Below are positions 36,638 to 45,577 of a stretch of DNA of 64,000 nt, in pieces. The notes below the pieces were generated by a model. It did not search any database, was not told the origin of the DNA, and saw only the letters and a list, made by a program, of their open reading frames with translations. Position 1 is the stretch's first letter. Every line of letters begins with the position of its first letter. The DNA is from Terriglobia bacterium. GTDB lineage: Bacteria > Acidobacteriota > Terriglobia > Acidiferrales > UBA7541. The DNA lies in NCBI GenBank assembly GCA_020073585.1, contig JAIQEV010000014.1:22914-86913 (forward strand). The letters run 5' to 3'. Made by a program: the position numbers and the translations under genes.

Positions 36638-37096
36638 TCAGCGCGGCTCCACTTCCCACACACTTGGTCCCCAATAATCGTGCGGAAAGCGGAAATCGTC
36701 GCTCTTCGCCTGTTCCAGCGTGGCCGTTGAGAAAAACAGTATCTTCGTACCGGGCTCCAGCGGCCGAAATCCGTTCGCGTAGCCTGCCGGAACGTGCAGG
36801 ATCTGCGGCTGCCGGGCGGAAAGAACAAAGCGGTCGGGCTTGATCTGCCGGTTGGGACGGATCGGATCATCAATTGGCACGGCCGCCACGATGGCCGATC
36901 CGGCCACGACCAGGACGAATTTTTCTTCCTGGAGGTGGCCGTGAAACGCACGCACGACTTGCGTGGAAAAGTTCTCCACCAGATAGAACCGCTGGACGGC
37001 GTTAAATGCAAAGCCGTTCACGAACGACACCTGGCCGCGGTCGTCCACCGCGAAACCGCCAGGGATGAGGCTGGGGGCTTTAGGCGAACTGTCCAT
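36638..37096 (-). CDS. RmlC-like cupin (dTDP-4-dehydrorhamnose 3,5-epimerase-related)
   Basis: A 152-residue single-domain cupin. 'NFSTQVVRAFHGHLQEEKFVLVVAG' aligns with the RmlC strand carrying the catalytic RxxHxH-type residues, and 'LHVPAGYANGFRPLEPGTKILF' matches the 'PxGxAHGF' strand. Proteins of this size in polysaccharide loci include 3,5-epimerases, FdtA-type 3,4-ketoisomerases and WxcM-like enzymes; the subtype cannot be told here. The start ATG at 37096 lies inside the last codons of the upstream SDR gene (17-base overlap), so the two are translationally coupled. Confidence 0.75.
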   Translation of the reverse strand: MDSSPKAPSLIPGGFAVDDRGQVSFVNGFAFNAVQRFYLVENFSTQVVRAFHGHLQEEKFVLVVAGSAIVAAVPIDDPIRPNRQIKPDRFVLSARQPQILHVPAGYANGFRPLEPGTKILFFSTATLEQAKSDDFRFPHDYWGPSVWEVEPR

Positions 37097-38033
37097 AGGC
37101 TTTCAGCTTCTCCGCATGGCGCACGTTGAAGTAGACCTCGTCCTCGGTCTGCTTGATCCGCCCCAGTCCGACCAGTTCCGTGATCTCCCGCACGCCGTCC
37201 TGCACCGTGCGCATGGTATGCGGATTGAAGATGCCGTCGCGGAGCGCTTTTCTGCAGCTGACGTGATAGTTGCGCTGGTCCTGGAACTTCTGTTCCGTGC
37301 ATTTCACCTTGCATCCGGTCATCTCGCTGACGATGGCCGCCAGATCCTTGATCTGCAGATTCGCTGCCGCCAGGTTGTACACTCCCCGCACGGGCCGCTC
37401 CAGGTTGTGCACGATCGCCTGCGCGATGTCCTTGACATGGACCAGCGGCCTCCATTGCGTACCGCCAAAGACCGACAGTTCACCCTTGGTCAGGGCGTTC
37501 GTCGTCATGTAATTCACCACCAGGTCCATTCGCGGACGCGAATAGGTGTCCGAAACTCCAAACGCCGTCCCCAGCCGGAAGATCAAGCTGTTCTCCTCGT
37601 GCAAAAAGCCTTCCGCCGCCAGCTTCGTCTTCGCGTATAGCGACAACGGCTGCACCGGGGACTCCTCGTCCACCTCGGCGTCGTATTGCCCGTATACCGA
37701 GCAGGTCGAAGTGAACACGATCCTCCCGTGATAGTTCTCCGCCAGCGACCGCACCGCCTCCTGATTCACTTCCACCGTCAGCTCCGGATTCACCTCGCAC
37801 GCCCCGTCGCCCACGATCGCCGCCAGCCAAATCACATGCGTGTAGCCGGGCAGCAGACCGCTCAACCGCCCTGCATCCCGCACGTCCCCGCGGATGAAAT
37901 CCACTTTCTTCAGATAATGCGGCTCATACACCAGGCTGTCGTACACGGAAAACGGAATCTTCTCCGCGATGAGCAGCTCCGTGATTGCTCCGCCGATATA
38001 TCCCGCTCCTCCAACCACCAGTACTTTCGCCAT
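37080..38033 (-). CDS. NAD-dependent sugar-nucleotide epimerase/dehydratase (extended SDR)
   Basis: A 317-residue extended SDR. The start at 38033 has an excellent GGGAGG ribosome-binding site; the track start 12 codons earlier has none. 'VLVVGGAGYIGGAITELL' binds NAD, 'VFTSTCSVYGQYD' holds the catalytic Ser/Thr, and 'LYAKTKLAAEGFL' provides YxxxK. 'VFGGTQWRPLVHVKDIAQAI' is the substrate-binding loop of GalE/RmlB-type enzymes. The C-terminus is longer than typical GalE. It could be a 4-epimerase or 4,6-dehydratase; the TS-T-C variation in the catalytic strand leaves this open. It is the first of four sugar-nucleotide genes in the operon direction. Confidence 0.82.
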   Translation of the reverse strand: MAKVLVVGGAGYIGGAITELLIAEKIPFSVYDSLVYEPHYLKKVDFIRGDVRDAGRLSGLLPGYTHVIWLAAIVGDGACEVNPELTVEVNQEAVRSLAENYHGRIVFTSTCSVYGQYDAEVDEESPVQPLSLYAKTKLAAEGFLHEENSLIFRLGTAFGVSDTYSRPRMDLVVNYMTTNALTKGELSVFGGTQWRPLVHVKDIAQAIVHNLERPVRGVYNLAAANLQIKDLAAIVSEMTGCKVKCTEQKFQDQRNYHVSCRKALRDGIFNPHTMRTVQDGVREITELVGLGRIKQTEDEVYFNVRHAEKLKAYGQFA

Positions 38034-38208
38034 TGTGTGCCTCCCGAAACCCGTATCGTTCCACACCACGGGGAAAGGAACAGGGCCACGGCCTGTTCTT
38101 TCCCCAGAGGAGCGCTTCTCTCCCGCAAACTTTCTTCAGATGAAATGAGGGGGGTGTACCGCTTTACGGAAACTCAAAAACAGTTGCCTGCTGCTTTTCC
38201 AGGTACGG
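38034..38208. other. 175-bp gap in the polysaccharide cluster holding a dispersed G-rich word
   Basis: No gene. The plus strand carries AGGGGGGTGTACC at 38148-38160, identical over 13 bases to a copy at 45947 in the other large gap of the cluster and nearly identical to one at 7124 (other strand). It may mark an internal promoter or processing site ahead of the sugar-nucleotide genes. Confidence 0.45.
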
Positions 38209-39435
38209 TCAGTCTCCCGCTCCCGCAGACCTCTGCATTACAGGTGGAGCTTTGGGCTTTCTGTTTCTTTCCAATGCCTGTTGAAACAGTTCCATGCTGC
38301 CGCGGCGATAGGGTGAAGAAGACATCCACTCTTCGAAGTAGCGCCGCGCGCCCTGGGAGAGCAGTTGATAAGTCTCCTGGTTCATCTCCACGCAACGCTG
38401 AATCGCCTGCCGCCATTGCTCGCGATCCCCTAGAGGCAATTCCCGTCCGGCCGTCTTCTCGCGCAGATCCCGCCACGGCGTTTGGTCACTGATCAGAACT
38501 GGACAGCCGGCCGCAAGCGCCTCGAGGATTACGTAGCCGAAGTTTTCTCCCTGCGTTGGCAGAAGGTGGAAGTGGTACTCGGCAAAGACGCGCGGCACTT
38601 GCTCTTGAGGAACGGACCCCTTGTAGCTGACGCGGATGGAATTGGGCAAACGGCGAATTTGTTCCTGGCATGCCTCCCAATAGGCGCCGTCGTCTATTGG
38701 ACCCCAAATATCAAATTGGATTTCGCCATAGGCGGAAGCCAAAAGCTCCAGGGCAAAATGCAGATTCTTCATCTTCGAGATTCGTGACAGAAAAATGAAC
38801 CGTACGGCCCCTGAAAGCTTCCTTGGCCTCACTGCGGAGCCGGGCACCGCGAGTAGCCCTGGATTTGGCACGTCCGGAGCAAGCAGGATATCGTCAGAAC
38901 TTCCAGCATTGCCACGTCGAGTCATCGCGCGGATCTGTTCTTCCTCCCGCATCGAGGATGCCTGCCACAGCAAATCCCGATACAGGCCCGTCGCAAACGC
39001 CACCTTGCGGTAGAGCCACTTGCGAAAACCCTTCAGCCCCAGCGCACCAGGCGAAAACTCTCCCCGGGGGGCCAGGACGACGGCCGCGGGCGGCAACAGG
39101 CCCAGCTTGCGGAGCAGCAACGTCTTCACCGTCAGCCTCGAAAAAAAACTGTTCAAATAAAAAATGTCCGGCGCGATCTCCCATATCCGCCGCCGGATAC
39201 TCCGCAGGGAGGGCTCCGGCGCATAGAAAACCTCCGTCTTCCCTACCCCCTCCCAGCAATCCGCGCGAATCCCCGCGTACCGCCTCTTCTCCCCGTTGTC
39301 CCGGTCGCGCGTGTACACGTAAAACCCATACTCGTCTCCCAGCAGCTCGATCAGATTCGCAATCGCCGTCACCGCCCCTCCCCCGTTCTGCCCGGGCAGG
39401 TACCAGTCGGCGAATGCCAGAATTCGCGGTTTCAT
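38209..39435 (-). CDS. Family 4 glycosyltransferase
   Basis: A 408-residue GT4 enzyme. The N-terminal acceptor domain begins 'MKPRILAFADWYLPGQNGGG', with the glycine-rich loop seen in this family, followed by 'VLAPRGEFSPGALGLKGFRK'. The donor domain has 'FIFLSRISKMKNLHFALELL', and 'LLPTQGENFGYVILEALAAG' is the nucleotide-sugar-binding EX7E motif (E-NFGYVIL-E). The basic tail has no membrane helix. It probably acts at the cytoplasmic face of the inner membrane on an undecaprenyl-linked intermediate. The donor is unknown. The neighbouring genes on both sides are also glycosyltransferase or sugar-nucleotide genes of the same operon. Confidence 0.88.
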   Translation of the reverse strand: MKPRILAFADWYLPGQNGGGAVTAIANLIELLGDEYGFYVYTRDRDNGEKRRYAGIRADCWEGVGKTEVFYAPEPSLRSIRRRIWEIAPDIFYLNSFFSRLTVKTLLLRKLGLLPPAAVVLAPRGEFSPGALGLKGFRKWLYRKVAFATGLYRDLLWQASSMREEEQIRAMTRRGNAGSSDDILLAPDVPNPGLLAVPGSAVRPRKLSGAVRFIFLSRISKMKNLHFALELLASAYGEIQFDIWGPIDDGAYWEACQEQIRRLPNSIRVSYKGSVPQEQVPRVFAEYHFHLLPTQGENFGYVILEALAAGCPVLISDQTPWRDLREKTAGRELPLGDREQWRQAIQRCVEMNQETYQLLSQGARRYFEEWMSSSPYRRGSMELFQQALERNRKPKAPPVMQRSAGAGD

Positions 39436-39484
39436 TGGGGATTTCCGATTTCCGAATTATGAACAGCAGATATCATTAACAGCA

Positions 39485-40687
39485 TTAATTGAGGATCAGG
39501 TTAGCCATCCGATTGAGGACCACACTGCGGTTATAATCACGCTTCAGAATACCACGCAATTCTTCCGCCGAATGGGTTGGCAATCGCCCATCCATAAAAT
39601 CTGCCATGATTTCTGCAATAGATTCTTCATCGGCGGAACGGGCGATCCAACGCGCCTCAAAGCCATTCAATACCTCTGGGATGGCTCCCACGGGGGTGGC
39701 CAAGACTGGACGGCCGCACGCGAGTGCCTCAACCACGATGAGCCCGAAACACTCTAGATTCGTGCTGGGAAGAATAAATGCATCGCAGGCGCCGTACATG
39801 AGCGGTAAAACCTCGTCCGAGACACGCCCCGCAAAATGCACAGAGTTCTGAAGAGACAGGTCACGCGTAAGCTCTTGGAGTCTACCCAGAAGAGGTCCAG
39901 CTCCACCGATGACAAGCTGAAATTTATATCCCTGATCAAAAAGTCTGCGCACAGCCCGCAACAACCGATCAAGTCCCATGCGTGGCACAAGTCTACGAAG
40001 GGTAAAAAAGACCGGCACATCGGTTCGCCAGCCCATCCCCATCCTGACTTCGTCGCAGTTTTCTAAAGCCGTGAACCGATCCAGATCGACCCACCCAGGC
40101 AAGGTGACAGTGCGCGAATCAGATTCGCTGCCGTGTATCTCCTGCAATGCCTTCCTCGTAAATTCGGAAAGCACCGTAATGCAGTCAGATCGCCTTAAAC
40201 AGTCCTGCTCAATCCAATCTAATCTGCGAAGTCCCAAAATTCTTCGTAGGCGCGGAATGAGACCAGCGCCCGACCATGCAAATTCCATCTCCCGCCTCAC
40301 GGGCGAGTGAACCGTAAAGCATTTCCTGGCTTGCTTCTCATATAATTCACATGCGCCTTGATATTGAAGAGGAGCATGGCCGTATACAACATCAACCGAA
40401 CCGCGGATGTACTGTTGGAGAATCGCTTTCGTTGCGTTCTGATGGGCGCGAGCTCGCCTCGGATCAAGTGGGTGAAATATTGGCAATCGGTAGCGCAGGA
40501 GCCATACTCCATTAATACATTCGCACTCGGGAGCATCGCGCAAAGCAGTTGGAGCCACAAGCCAGACACTGTTCCCCTTCTCAGCGAGAAAGCATGCGCA
40601 ATCGTATGCAAGGCGCGCCGAACCCGAAGGAGCATCCCGATAATGTTCAACTGCTGCAACTAGGATACGACACGGTTTTTCTAGCAT
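39485..40687 (-). CDS. Family 4 glycosyltransferase
   Basis: A 400-residue GT4 transferase. It begins 'CRILVAAVEHYRDAPSGSAR', continues through 'VLSEFTRKALQEIHG', and has a standard donor domain: 'FFTLRRLVPRMGLDRLLRA', 'QLVIGGAGPLLGRLQEL' and 'LPSTNLECFGLIVVEALACG', the last being the EX7E motif. Text and base composition are more A/T-rich than the export genes at 46-54 kb, a common feature of the variable central part of O-antigen-type loci. It lies 31 bases after the polymerase gene. Acceptor and donor sugars are unknown. Confidence 0.9.
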   Translation of the reverse strand: MLEKPCRILVAAVEHYRDAPSGSARLAYDCACFLAEKGNSVWLVAPTALRDAPECECINGVWLLRYRLPIFHPLDPRRARAHQNATKAILQQYIRGSVDVVYGHAPLQYQGACELYEKQARKCFTVHSPVRREMEFAWSGAGLIPRLRRILGLRRLDWIEQDCLRRSDCITVLSEFTRKALQEIHGSESDSRTVTLPGWVDLDRFTALENCDEVRMGMGWRTDVPVFFTLRRLVPRMGLDRLLRAVRRLFDQGYKFQLVIGGAGPLLGRLQELTRDLSLQNSVHFAGRVSDEVLPLMYGACDAFILPSTNLECFGLIVVEALACGRPVLATPVGAIPEVLNGFEARWIARSADEESIAEIMADFMDGRLPTHSAEELRGILKRDYNRSVVLNRMANLILN

Positions 40688-40719
40688 ACGGAATGCCCAA
40701 AGGCTGTAATCAGGGACAC

Positions 40720-42219
40720 TTATCTACTCATTGTGACAGCCGGCAAGGCTGGCGACTGTTCCCTTTGAATAGGGATTACAAGCAGGAAGAGCCGATAAAG
40801 AAGATATACGACGACAACCTGACGCAGAGCCATCAAAACGCCCAGAATGGCATCGGTCTCAACCATCGCAAGGCTGCCCCACACCCACGCCAAAACCATC
40901 CAGCGTCCTGGATGGATCGAGTTTACTGCGTACGTCGTGACCGCTCCCAAGAACCATCCTAGAAACGCATAACCCAGGATCACCCCGGGCCACCCGAATT
41001 CCGTATAGAACAAGGTAATCGGGCTTGGCGAATTGTCCAAGTCCGGCAGCCCCAGGTGTCTCTCCATACGGAGCTGGGTGGAGACTTGGATTGGTTTGTC
41101 CCTCCATAGGGCCCGAGGTATTAGCCCAACAAGGGTCTCGATCGTCAATAAGCCGTGCGTATGTGGCCGTCCGGCCCGCGTCACGTCGACGATGTCGGAC
41201 AGAAACTGCAACGGCAGGGTCGCACGTATCGCAATCAAATCTGCTATTTCCGAGACAGTTTCCCGGAAGTCCTGGCGAACACTCTCGAAAGAACGCTTGG
41301 CAACCTCAACCACTTGCTCGCCGGAAGAGGCCAGGGCCTCTTCAGCTACGCTGACTCGCGTTGCCTGGATGATAAAGAGAGCCAAGAGACTCCCCAGGGC
41401 ACCCGCCAGCACGTGACGCCGCCGTAGGACGAAACCGCCAGTTACGTGAAGCGAGGCAGATAAGAACACCAGAAGCGTTAAGGCCAGTCGGAATTGCGAG
41501 GAGGTGACATAAATGAGAAAAAGAATCGTGACATAGGCCAGCATAAATCGGTTCGCGTGCCGAGTAAGAGCGCCGTTTGATGTCCTTCCAACGAGTGCAA
41601 GCAAGAAGACAATTGGCAACTCACACATTCCTGCGAAAACATACAAAAAGGAACCTTCCAGGGTGGCCGGTTGTTCGTAGTCGAGAGCATGTGTGTAATA
41701 TGCACCTTGGGAAGCTAACCAGGCATAGTGAATAATGACCAACGACGCGCAAACGTAGCAGAGCAATAGCAAGGCCCTATATTCCCGAGGGCATCGAATC
41801 GATGCGGCTTTTGGCCGGGCGAGTGTACGCGTGGCCAGCCTGATTCCATACCAAAACACTACATATCCGGCAAGAATCAAACTCATGATTTCGAGATGAT
41901 TCTGTGTATCCCTGGAACTGGAGAACAGAAAAAGGAATCCTTCTACGACGTAGTAGAGGAAAAAGAAAAAGCTGTAGAGTGATAGCGGGCGCGTGAGATC
42001 AAAAGTCAGAGTCAGGCGGCCCTGCGCAAACAGGTTGCCAAGCACGAGGACGGCAGTAATAGCCAATAAGAACAACGGCGCTAAGGATGGCCTTTGTCCA
42101 TGGAGGTCATTCTTCGGAAAATAGAAGACAAGAACAAGAATCACGAACAGGACAACAATCCCTGGCAAGACAAATCGAGCTCGATTGGCGCATGAATTCC
42201 CCTTATCTTGCCTTCCCAT
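40720..42219 (-). CDS. Wzy-type O-antigen/exopolysaccharide polymerase
   Basis: A 499-residue integral membrane protein with about twelve hydrophobic helices and a large periplasmic loop around residues 270-370 ('VGLIPRALWRDKPIQVSTQ', 'SPITLFYTEFGWPGVILGY'), resembling the OAF/Wzy polymerases that join lipid-linked repeat units in the periplasm. Wzy proteins are poorly conserved, so the call rests on topology, the 'PRxxWxxKP' loop word and position between transferases and flippase. I prefer the ATG at 42219 because it forms a TAATG stop-start overlap with the upstream transferase; the track start seven codons earlier would overlap that gene more deeply. Confidence 0.82.
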   Translation of the reverse strand: MGRQDKGNSCANRARFVLPGIVVLFVILVLVFYFPKNDLHGQRPSLAPLFLLAITAVLVLGNLFAQGRLTLTFDLTRPLSLYSFFFFLYYVVEGFLFLFSSSRDTQNHLEIMSLILAGYVVFWYGIRLATRTLARPKAASIRCPREYRALLLLCYVCASLVIIHYAWLASQGAYYTHALDYEQPATLEGSFLYVFAGMCELPIVFLLALVGRTSNGALTRHANRFMLAYVTILFLIYVTSSQFRLALTLLVFLSASLHVTGGFVLRRRHVLAGALGSLLALFIIQATRVSVAEEALASSGEQVVEVAKRSFESVRQDFRETVSEIADLIAIRATLPLQFLSDIVDVTRAGRPHTHGLLTIETLVGLIPRALWRDKPIQVSTQLRMERHLGLPDLDNSPSPITLFYTEFGWPGVILGYAFLGWFLGAVTTYAVNSIHPGRWMVLAWVWGSLAMVETDAILGVLMALRQVVVVYLLYRLFLLVIPIQREQSPALPAVTMSR

Positions 42220-43292
42220 TAGATTGTGCGCGTGGCGCATCGATAGTCCTCCTGGAGGGATGCTGCCAATTCACCAATGGATTGGCCCTCGGAAGGCAGT
42301 TTTAAGATTTCGAACATTCTTTTGAGTCTTATTTCGTAGGTGTGCTCCCGATGTGCCCGTGCGTAAGCGCGCTCCGCGATTACCTTACGCTCTTCTGGAT
42401 GCCCCAAGTAATAGTTAACCTTTTCCTTTAACTCCTGCCGCGTGCGGAACGTGACAACCTCGTATTCCGGTTCAAAGAATTGCGGCAAGTCAGGCTTCCA
42501 ATCGGCAATTTGGAACGCGCCACAACCAGCAACTTCAAATAGGGTACAGTTAACCCCCTCAATCTCTGCACAGTGAATCGTATTGATCACAACCTTGCTG
42601 GCCAGCAGTGCCTTGGCTTTCTCCTCTTCAGCCACGTAGTGGTTCCGGTAATATTTTTGGATAGGAGAGATCAGCCACTTCGGAGAACTGCTTCCCCATA
42701 CTTTAAGGTCATATCCATCGAAGGGTTCCAGCATGCGTGCCCTATAGTAGTGAAGCGTACCGATTGCCGAGAGATCGCAGCCGTACTCCTGATGATCTCG
42801 TTCGGTCAGGGGAATACGCCTATGCCAAATAGGATTGCAGCATTCCGGCAAATGATAGGCGTTCAATCCCAGTTTTTCCCGGAGTATCCGGGTCAAGAAC
42901 GGTTCCTTGAGGAAAAAAGCATCGAAATCGCTTGCGATCAAGTACAGGCGGTGAAGATTCATGATTGCATCGGTGTACCAGCACACTATCTTGGATCTGG
43001 AACTCTCCTTCAACTCCCGGATAACAACGGGCGGTACCGCACCATAGGTCACGAGAACAAGGTTTGGCTGCAGATCCTTGGCGGTTTGAATTAGACCTCG
43101 ATAGCTCACTCTCTCAAACGCAGGAAAAGCAGTGCGCAGGTACGTATGCAACAATCCCCGTAATCTCCTATGCTGGTGATAGACGCGCAGCCCGTCCACT
43201 GCCATCACTTGGTGCCCCATCGCTGTCAGCGTGACTGCGACACTCCGGGCAAATGAATCTGGATATTGCGGGCCAACGACGAGTATCTTCAT
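42219..43292 (-). CDS. CgeB-like glycosyltransferase
   Basis: A 357-residue protein starting 'MKILVVGPQYPDSFARSVA'; the track start 14 codons earlier has no ribosome-binding site. 'KIVCWYTDAIMNLHRLYLIASDFDAFF' and 'LPECCNPIWHRR' are the typical mid-protein words of the CgeB/spore-maturation group, and the C-terminal 'TLFEVAGCGAFQIADWKPDL' plus 'PEERKVIAERAYARAHREHTY' are the donor-binding part. The family (GT1/GT4-like fold) is common in polysaccharide loci but specificities are mostly unknown. The stop codon overlaps the start of the polymerase gene, so translation is coupled. Confidence 0.85.
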   Translation of the reverse strand: MKILVVGPQYPDSFARSVAVTLTAMGHQVMAVDGLRVYHQHRRLRGLLHTYLRTAFPAFERVSYRGLIQTAKDLQPNLVLVTYGAVPPVVIRELKESSRSKIVCWYTDAIMNLHRLYLIASDFDAFFLKEPFLTRILREKLGLNAYHLPECCNPIWHRRIPLTERDHQEYGCDLSAIGTLHYYRARMLEPFDGYDLKVWGSSSPKWLISPIQKYYRNHYVAEEEKAKALLASKVVINTIHCAEIEGVNCTLFEVAGCGAFQIADWKPDLPQFFEPEYEVVTFRTRQELKEKVNYYLGHPEERKVIAERAYARAHREHTYEIRLKRMFEILKLPSEGQSIGELAASLQEDYRCATRTI

Positions 43293-43393
43293 TTCAAGTC
43301 CAATTTGTCGGGGGCTGCCAATTGCATTGCACAAGTGAGGGCGCCTTGCATCTCACATGAAGGTTAATCTAAGTGCGAACTGAAGCTTAGTTT

Positions 43394-44791
43394 TTACGAA
43401 GCACCGTAGGGCCTTACATGAATCCGATTGATGAAAGCCCGTACGAGAGTGCCGATTTCCTTGAAGGCGGAGGCGTCCAACGCCCAGAAGCTTTTCGCCG
43501 TCATCTTCAGTCTTGCCACGCAGAACCCAATCACTACGGCGAGATTGAGAAATTGCGCCCCCAGCGCAGCGGACGCCAGCCCAATAATTCCGTAACGAAC
43601 GCACGCCGGAATACCCACTCCAACCAGCACGCCCAGCCCCAGCAAATTCGAAACAATCCCCGGCCGGGGATGCCCCGCCGCGCGCAAGCCCTGTTCCAGC
43701 ACCTGCTCCATGCCCCACACCACCGTCGCGCCAATCAACAGATACGCCGTGGTCACCGCGCCGGTAAACTTTGCGCCAAACATCAGCCGCACGAGCCACG
43801 GAGTTGCCGCGGCGGCCACCAGCCCGACGCCGATAACCGCGAGTTGCGCCAGACGGAAGTGCCGCGCCAGCGTCTGCAAAGCCTGCCGCGGCTCGGTTTC
43901 TCCCGCCACGGCGGAGAAGCCCACCTGAATGAACGGGCTGACCGCGCCGATCTGCCCCAGGGCGATGGCCTGCGCCACAGCGTACAGCCCAATCGCTTCG
44001 CTGGGCGCCAGCCGCACCAGGATGAACATGTCCGCGCGGTACAGCGCGATACTGGCTACTGTCGGCAAATAGAAGCTCCAGCCCCGCTGCAACAGCCTCC
44101 GCGCCGTCGTCCAGTCCGCCAGCCGCGGCGAAATGGCACCCCAATCCATCCGCGTGCGCACCCCGCAGACTACTAGCGTGGCCGCCAGCAGCCCCGCGGC
44201 AAAGACCGCCGGTGAGACGTGCCCGCTGGCCCATGCCGCCACGATGGCGGCCACATAAAGGGCTCCTGGCAGCGCCAGCAGCGCGCTGAACCGCCCAAAC
44301 CTCCCTCTTCCCTGGTCGCTCCCCAACAGCGTGGCCGTAATCAGCGTCGCCGGCAGGTAGACCATGAACCACCGCGAAGCCCCCAGCAGATGCAGCTTGT
44401 CCGCCGGCAAATACAACGGCAGCAACCCCGCCAACAGCGCCGCCTGCATCAGTCCCAGCCCCGCGGCCAGCCAAAAGCTTGTGGCGATCACCGCGCGCGG
44501 AACCTCCTCCAGACGGCTCACTTCATACGCCAGGCTGCGCGGCAGCTCCAGTTCCCCCAGCGGCACCAGCAGCATCGGCAAGAAGATGATGACGGCCAGT
44601 TCCCCGCGGCCCGCCGGGCCGAGCAGGCGCGCCGCCAACACGCCGGAAACCACGCCCAGGCAGCGGATGGCCGCGGTCGCCGCAAAGGTCTGCGCATAAG
44701 CGCGCCGGTTGGAAAACCGCGCGCCGCCTCGGGGCGGCGCTATCGAGGCGGCGGAAAGCACCACTGTCTCTTCGATGGAAATAGTCGTCAT
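43394..44791 (-). CDS. Wzx-type polysaccharide repeat-unit flippase
   Basis: A 465-residue MOP-superfamily transporter with about twelve to fourteen membrane helices and the N-terminal flippase pattern 'AIRCLGVVSGVLAARLLGPAGRGELAV'. The middle 'WSFYLPTVASIALYRADMFIL' and 'LGLYAVAQAIALG'-like segments are typical of Wzx. It moves undecaprenyl-diphosphate-linked units to the periplasm for polymerisation. The gene is markedly more G/C-rich than the methyltransferase before it and the transferase after it, so it may have a different history from them. It starts three bases after the methyltransferase stop codon. Confidence 0.88.
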   Translation of the reverse strand: MTTISIEETVVLSAASIAPPRGGARFSNRRAYAQTFAATAAIRCLGVVSGVLAARLLGPAGRGELAVIIFLPMLLVPLGELELPRSLAYEVSRLEEVPRAVIATSFWLAAGLGLMQAALLAGLLPLYLPADKLHLLGASRWFMVYLPATLITATLLGSDQGRGRFGRFSALLALPGALYVAAIVAAWASGHVSPAVFAAGLLAATLVVCGVRTRMDWGAISPRLADWTTARRLLQRGWSFYLPTVASIALYRADMFILVRLAPSEAIGLYAVAQAIALGQIGAVSPFIQVGFSAVAGETEPRQALQTLARHFRLAQLAVIGVGLVAAAATPWLVRLMFGAKFTGAVTTAYLLIGATVVWGMEQVLEQGLRAAGHPRPGIVSNLLGLGVLVGVGIPACVRYGIIGLASAALGAQFLNLAVVIGFCVARLKMTAKSFWALDASAFKEIGTLVRAFINRIHVRPYGAS

Positions 44792-44794
44792 CCC

Positions 44795-45577
44795 TTAGGG
44801 TTGTTTCTGTCCACTGCGCAATTTCGTCTTGTCGCCAACACCACAAATTGTTGCGGTAAAAATCTCTGCGAGCGCCCCCCGGGGACCACCTTCCGTGGCC
44901 TGCATGAAGCGCAGCCCAGATGAAATCCCCTTCCAGAGGATTTTGCGAATTGCGCTTCGAAAGCCATGGACTATCGGTCCAACCGGCAGAATTCGAATAT
45001 TCTCAAATTCCGCTACTTCCATAACCTGTTTCAGGCTCGTTCCTGTAAACGGACTTTCGTGAGTGAAATCCATGAAATACAGCGGCGCATAGAAAGCCGC
45101 CAGGTTTGGAACCTGACAGATAAGCCTGCCCCCACAGCGAAGAGAATCGTGTATCCGGGCGAGGAAATCGAGCACCTGAGATTTGGGAATATGTTCCAAC
45201 ACATCAATCGCTGCAATCGCATCGAATTCTTCGCGGTGCTCGTGCAAGAACTCGTCGGCTCCAATACAGTGCATATTCTTGACGCCGAGTTCTTGGCCAA
45301 CTCCCAATTGCACACGGTCACGGTCGATCCCAACCACGTTTTCGTAGCCGGAAGACTGTAGGAAATAGACAAGATCCCCGTAGCCGCAGCCAAGGTCGAG
45401 AATTCGGGCTTTTTTGTCCTTCGGTAACAGAGGAGCGAAAATCTTCCGGAAAACAGGCACTCTCCCTTCAACGAGTTGGAACGGAGAAGTAGGTACAGAA
45501 CGTGAAGGCCTTGTTTGACCGTACTTCGCGTAAAATTGCTCCAAATAGGGACGGCTATTGGCTTCGCAATTGTTCAT
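44795..45577 (-). CDS. Class I SAM-dependent methyltransferase
   Basis: A 260-residue methyltransferase. SAM-binding motif I is 'ILDLGCGYGDLVYFLQSSG', motif II ends with the acidic 'VVGIDRDRVQ', and the later 'FDAIAAIDVLEHIPKSQVLDFL' and 'LICQVPNLAAFYAPLYFMD' are typical of Methyltransf_11/23-type enzymes in glycan loci. It probably methylates a sugar or terminates a glycan chain; the acceptor is unknown. It is the first gene after the 411-bp gap that follows the antiterminator gene, so it is the first one whose transcription would depend on read-through. Composition is A/T-richer than the export genes. Confidence 0.87.
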   Translation of the reverse strand: MNNCEANSRPYLEQFYAKYGQTRPSRSVPTSPFQLVEGRVPVFRKIFAPLLPKDKKARILDLGCGYGDLVYFLQSSGYENVVGIDRDRVQLGVGQELGVKNMHCIGADEFLHEHREEFDAIAAIDVLEHIPKSQVLDFLARIHDSLRCGGRLICQVPNLAAFYAPLYFMDFTHESPFTGTSLKQVMEVAEFENIRILPVGPIVHGFRSAIRKILWKGISSGLRFMQATEGGPRGALAEIFTATICGVGDKTKLRSGQKQP

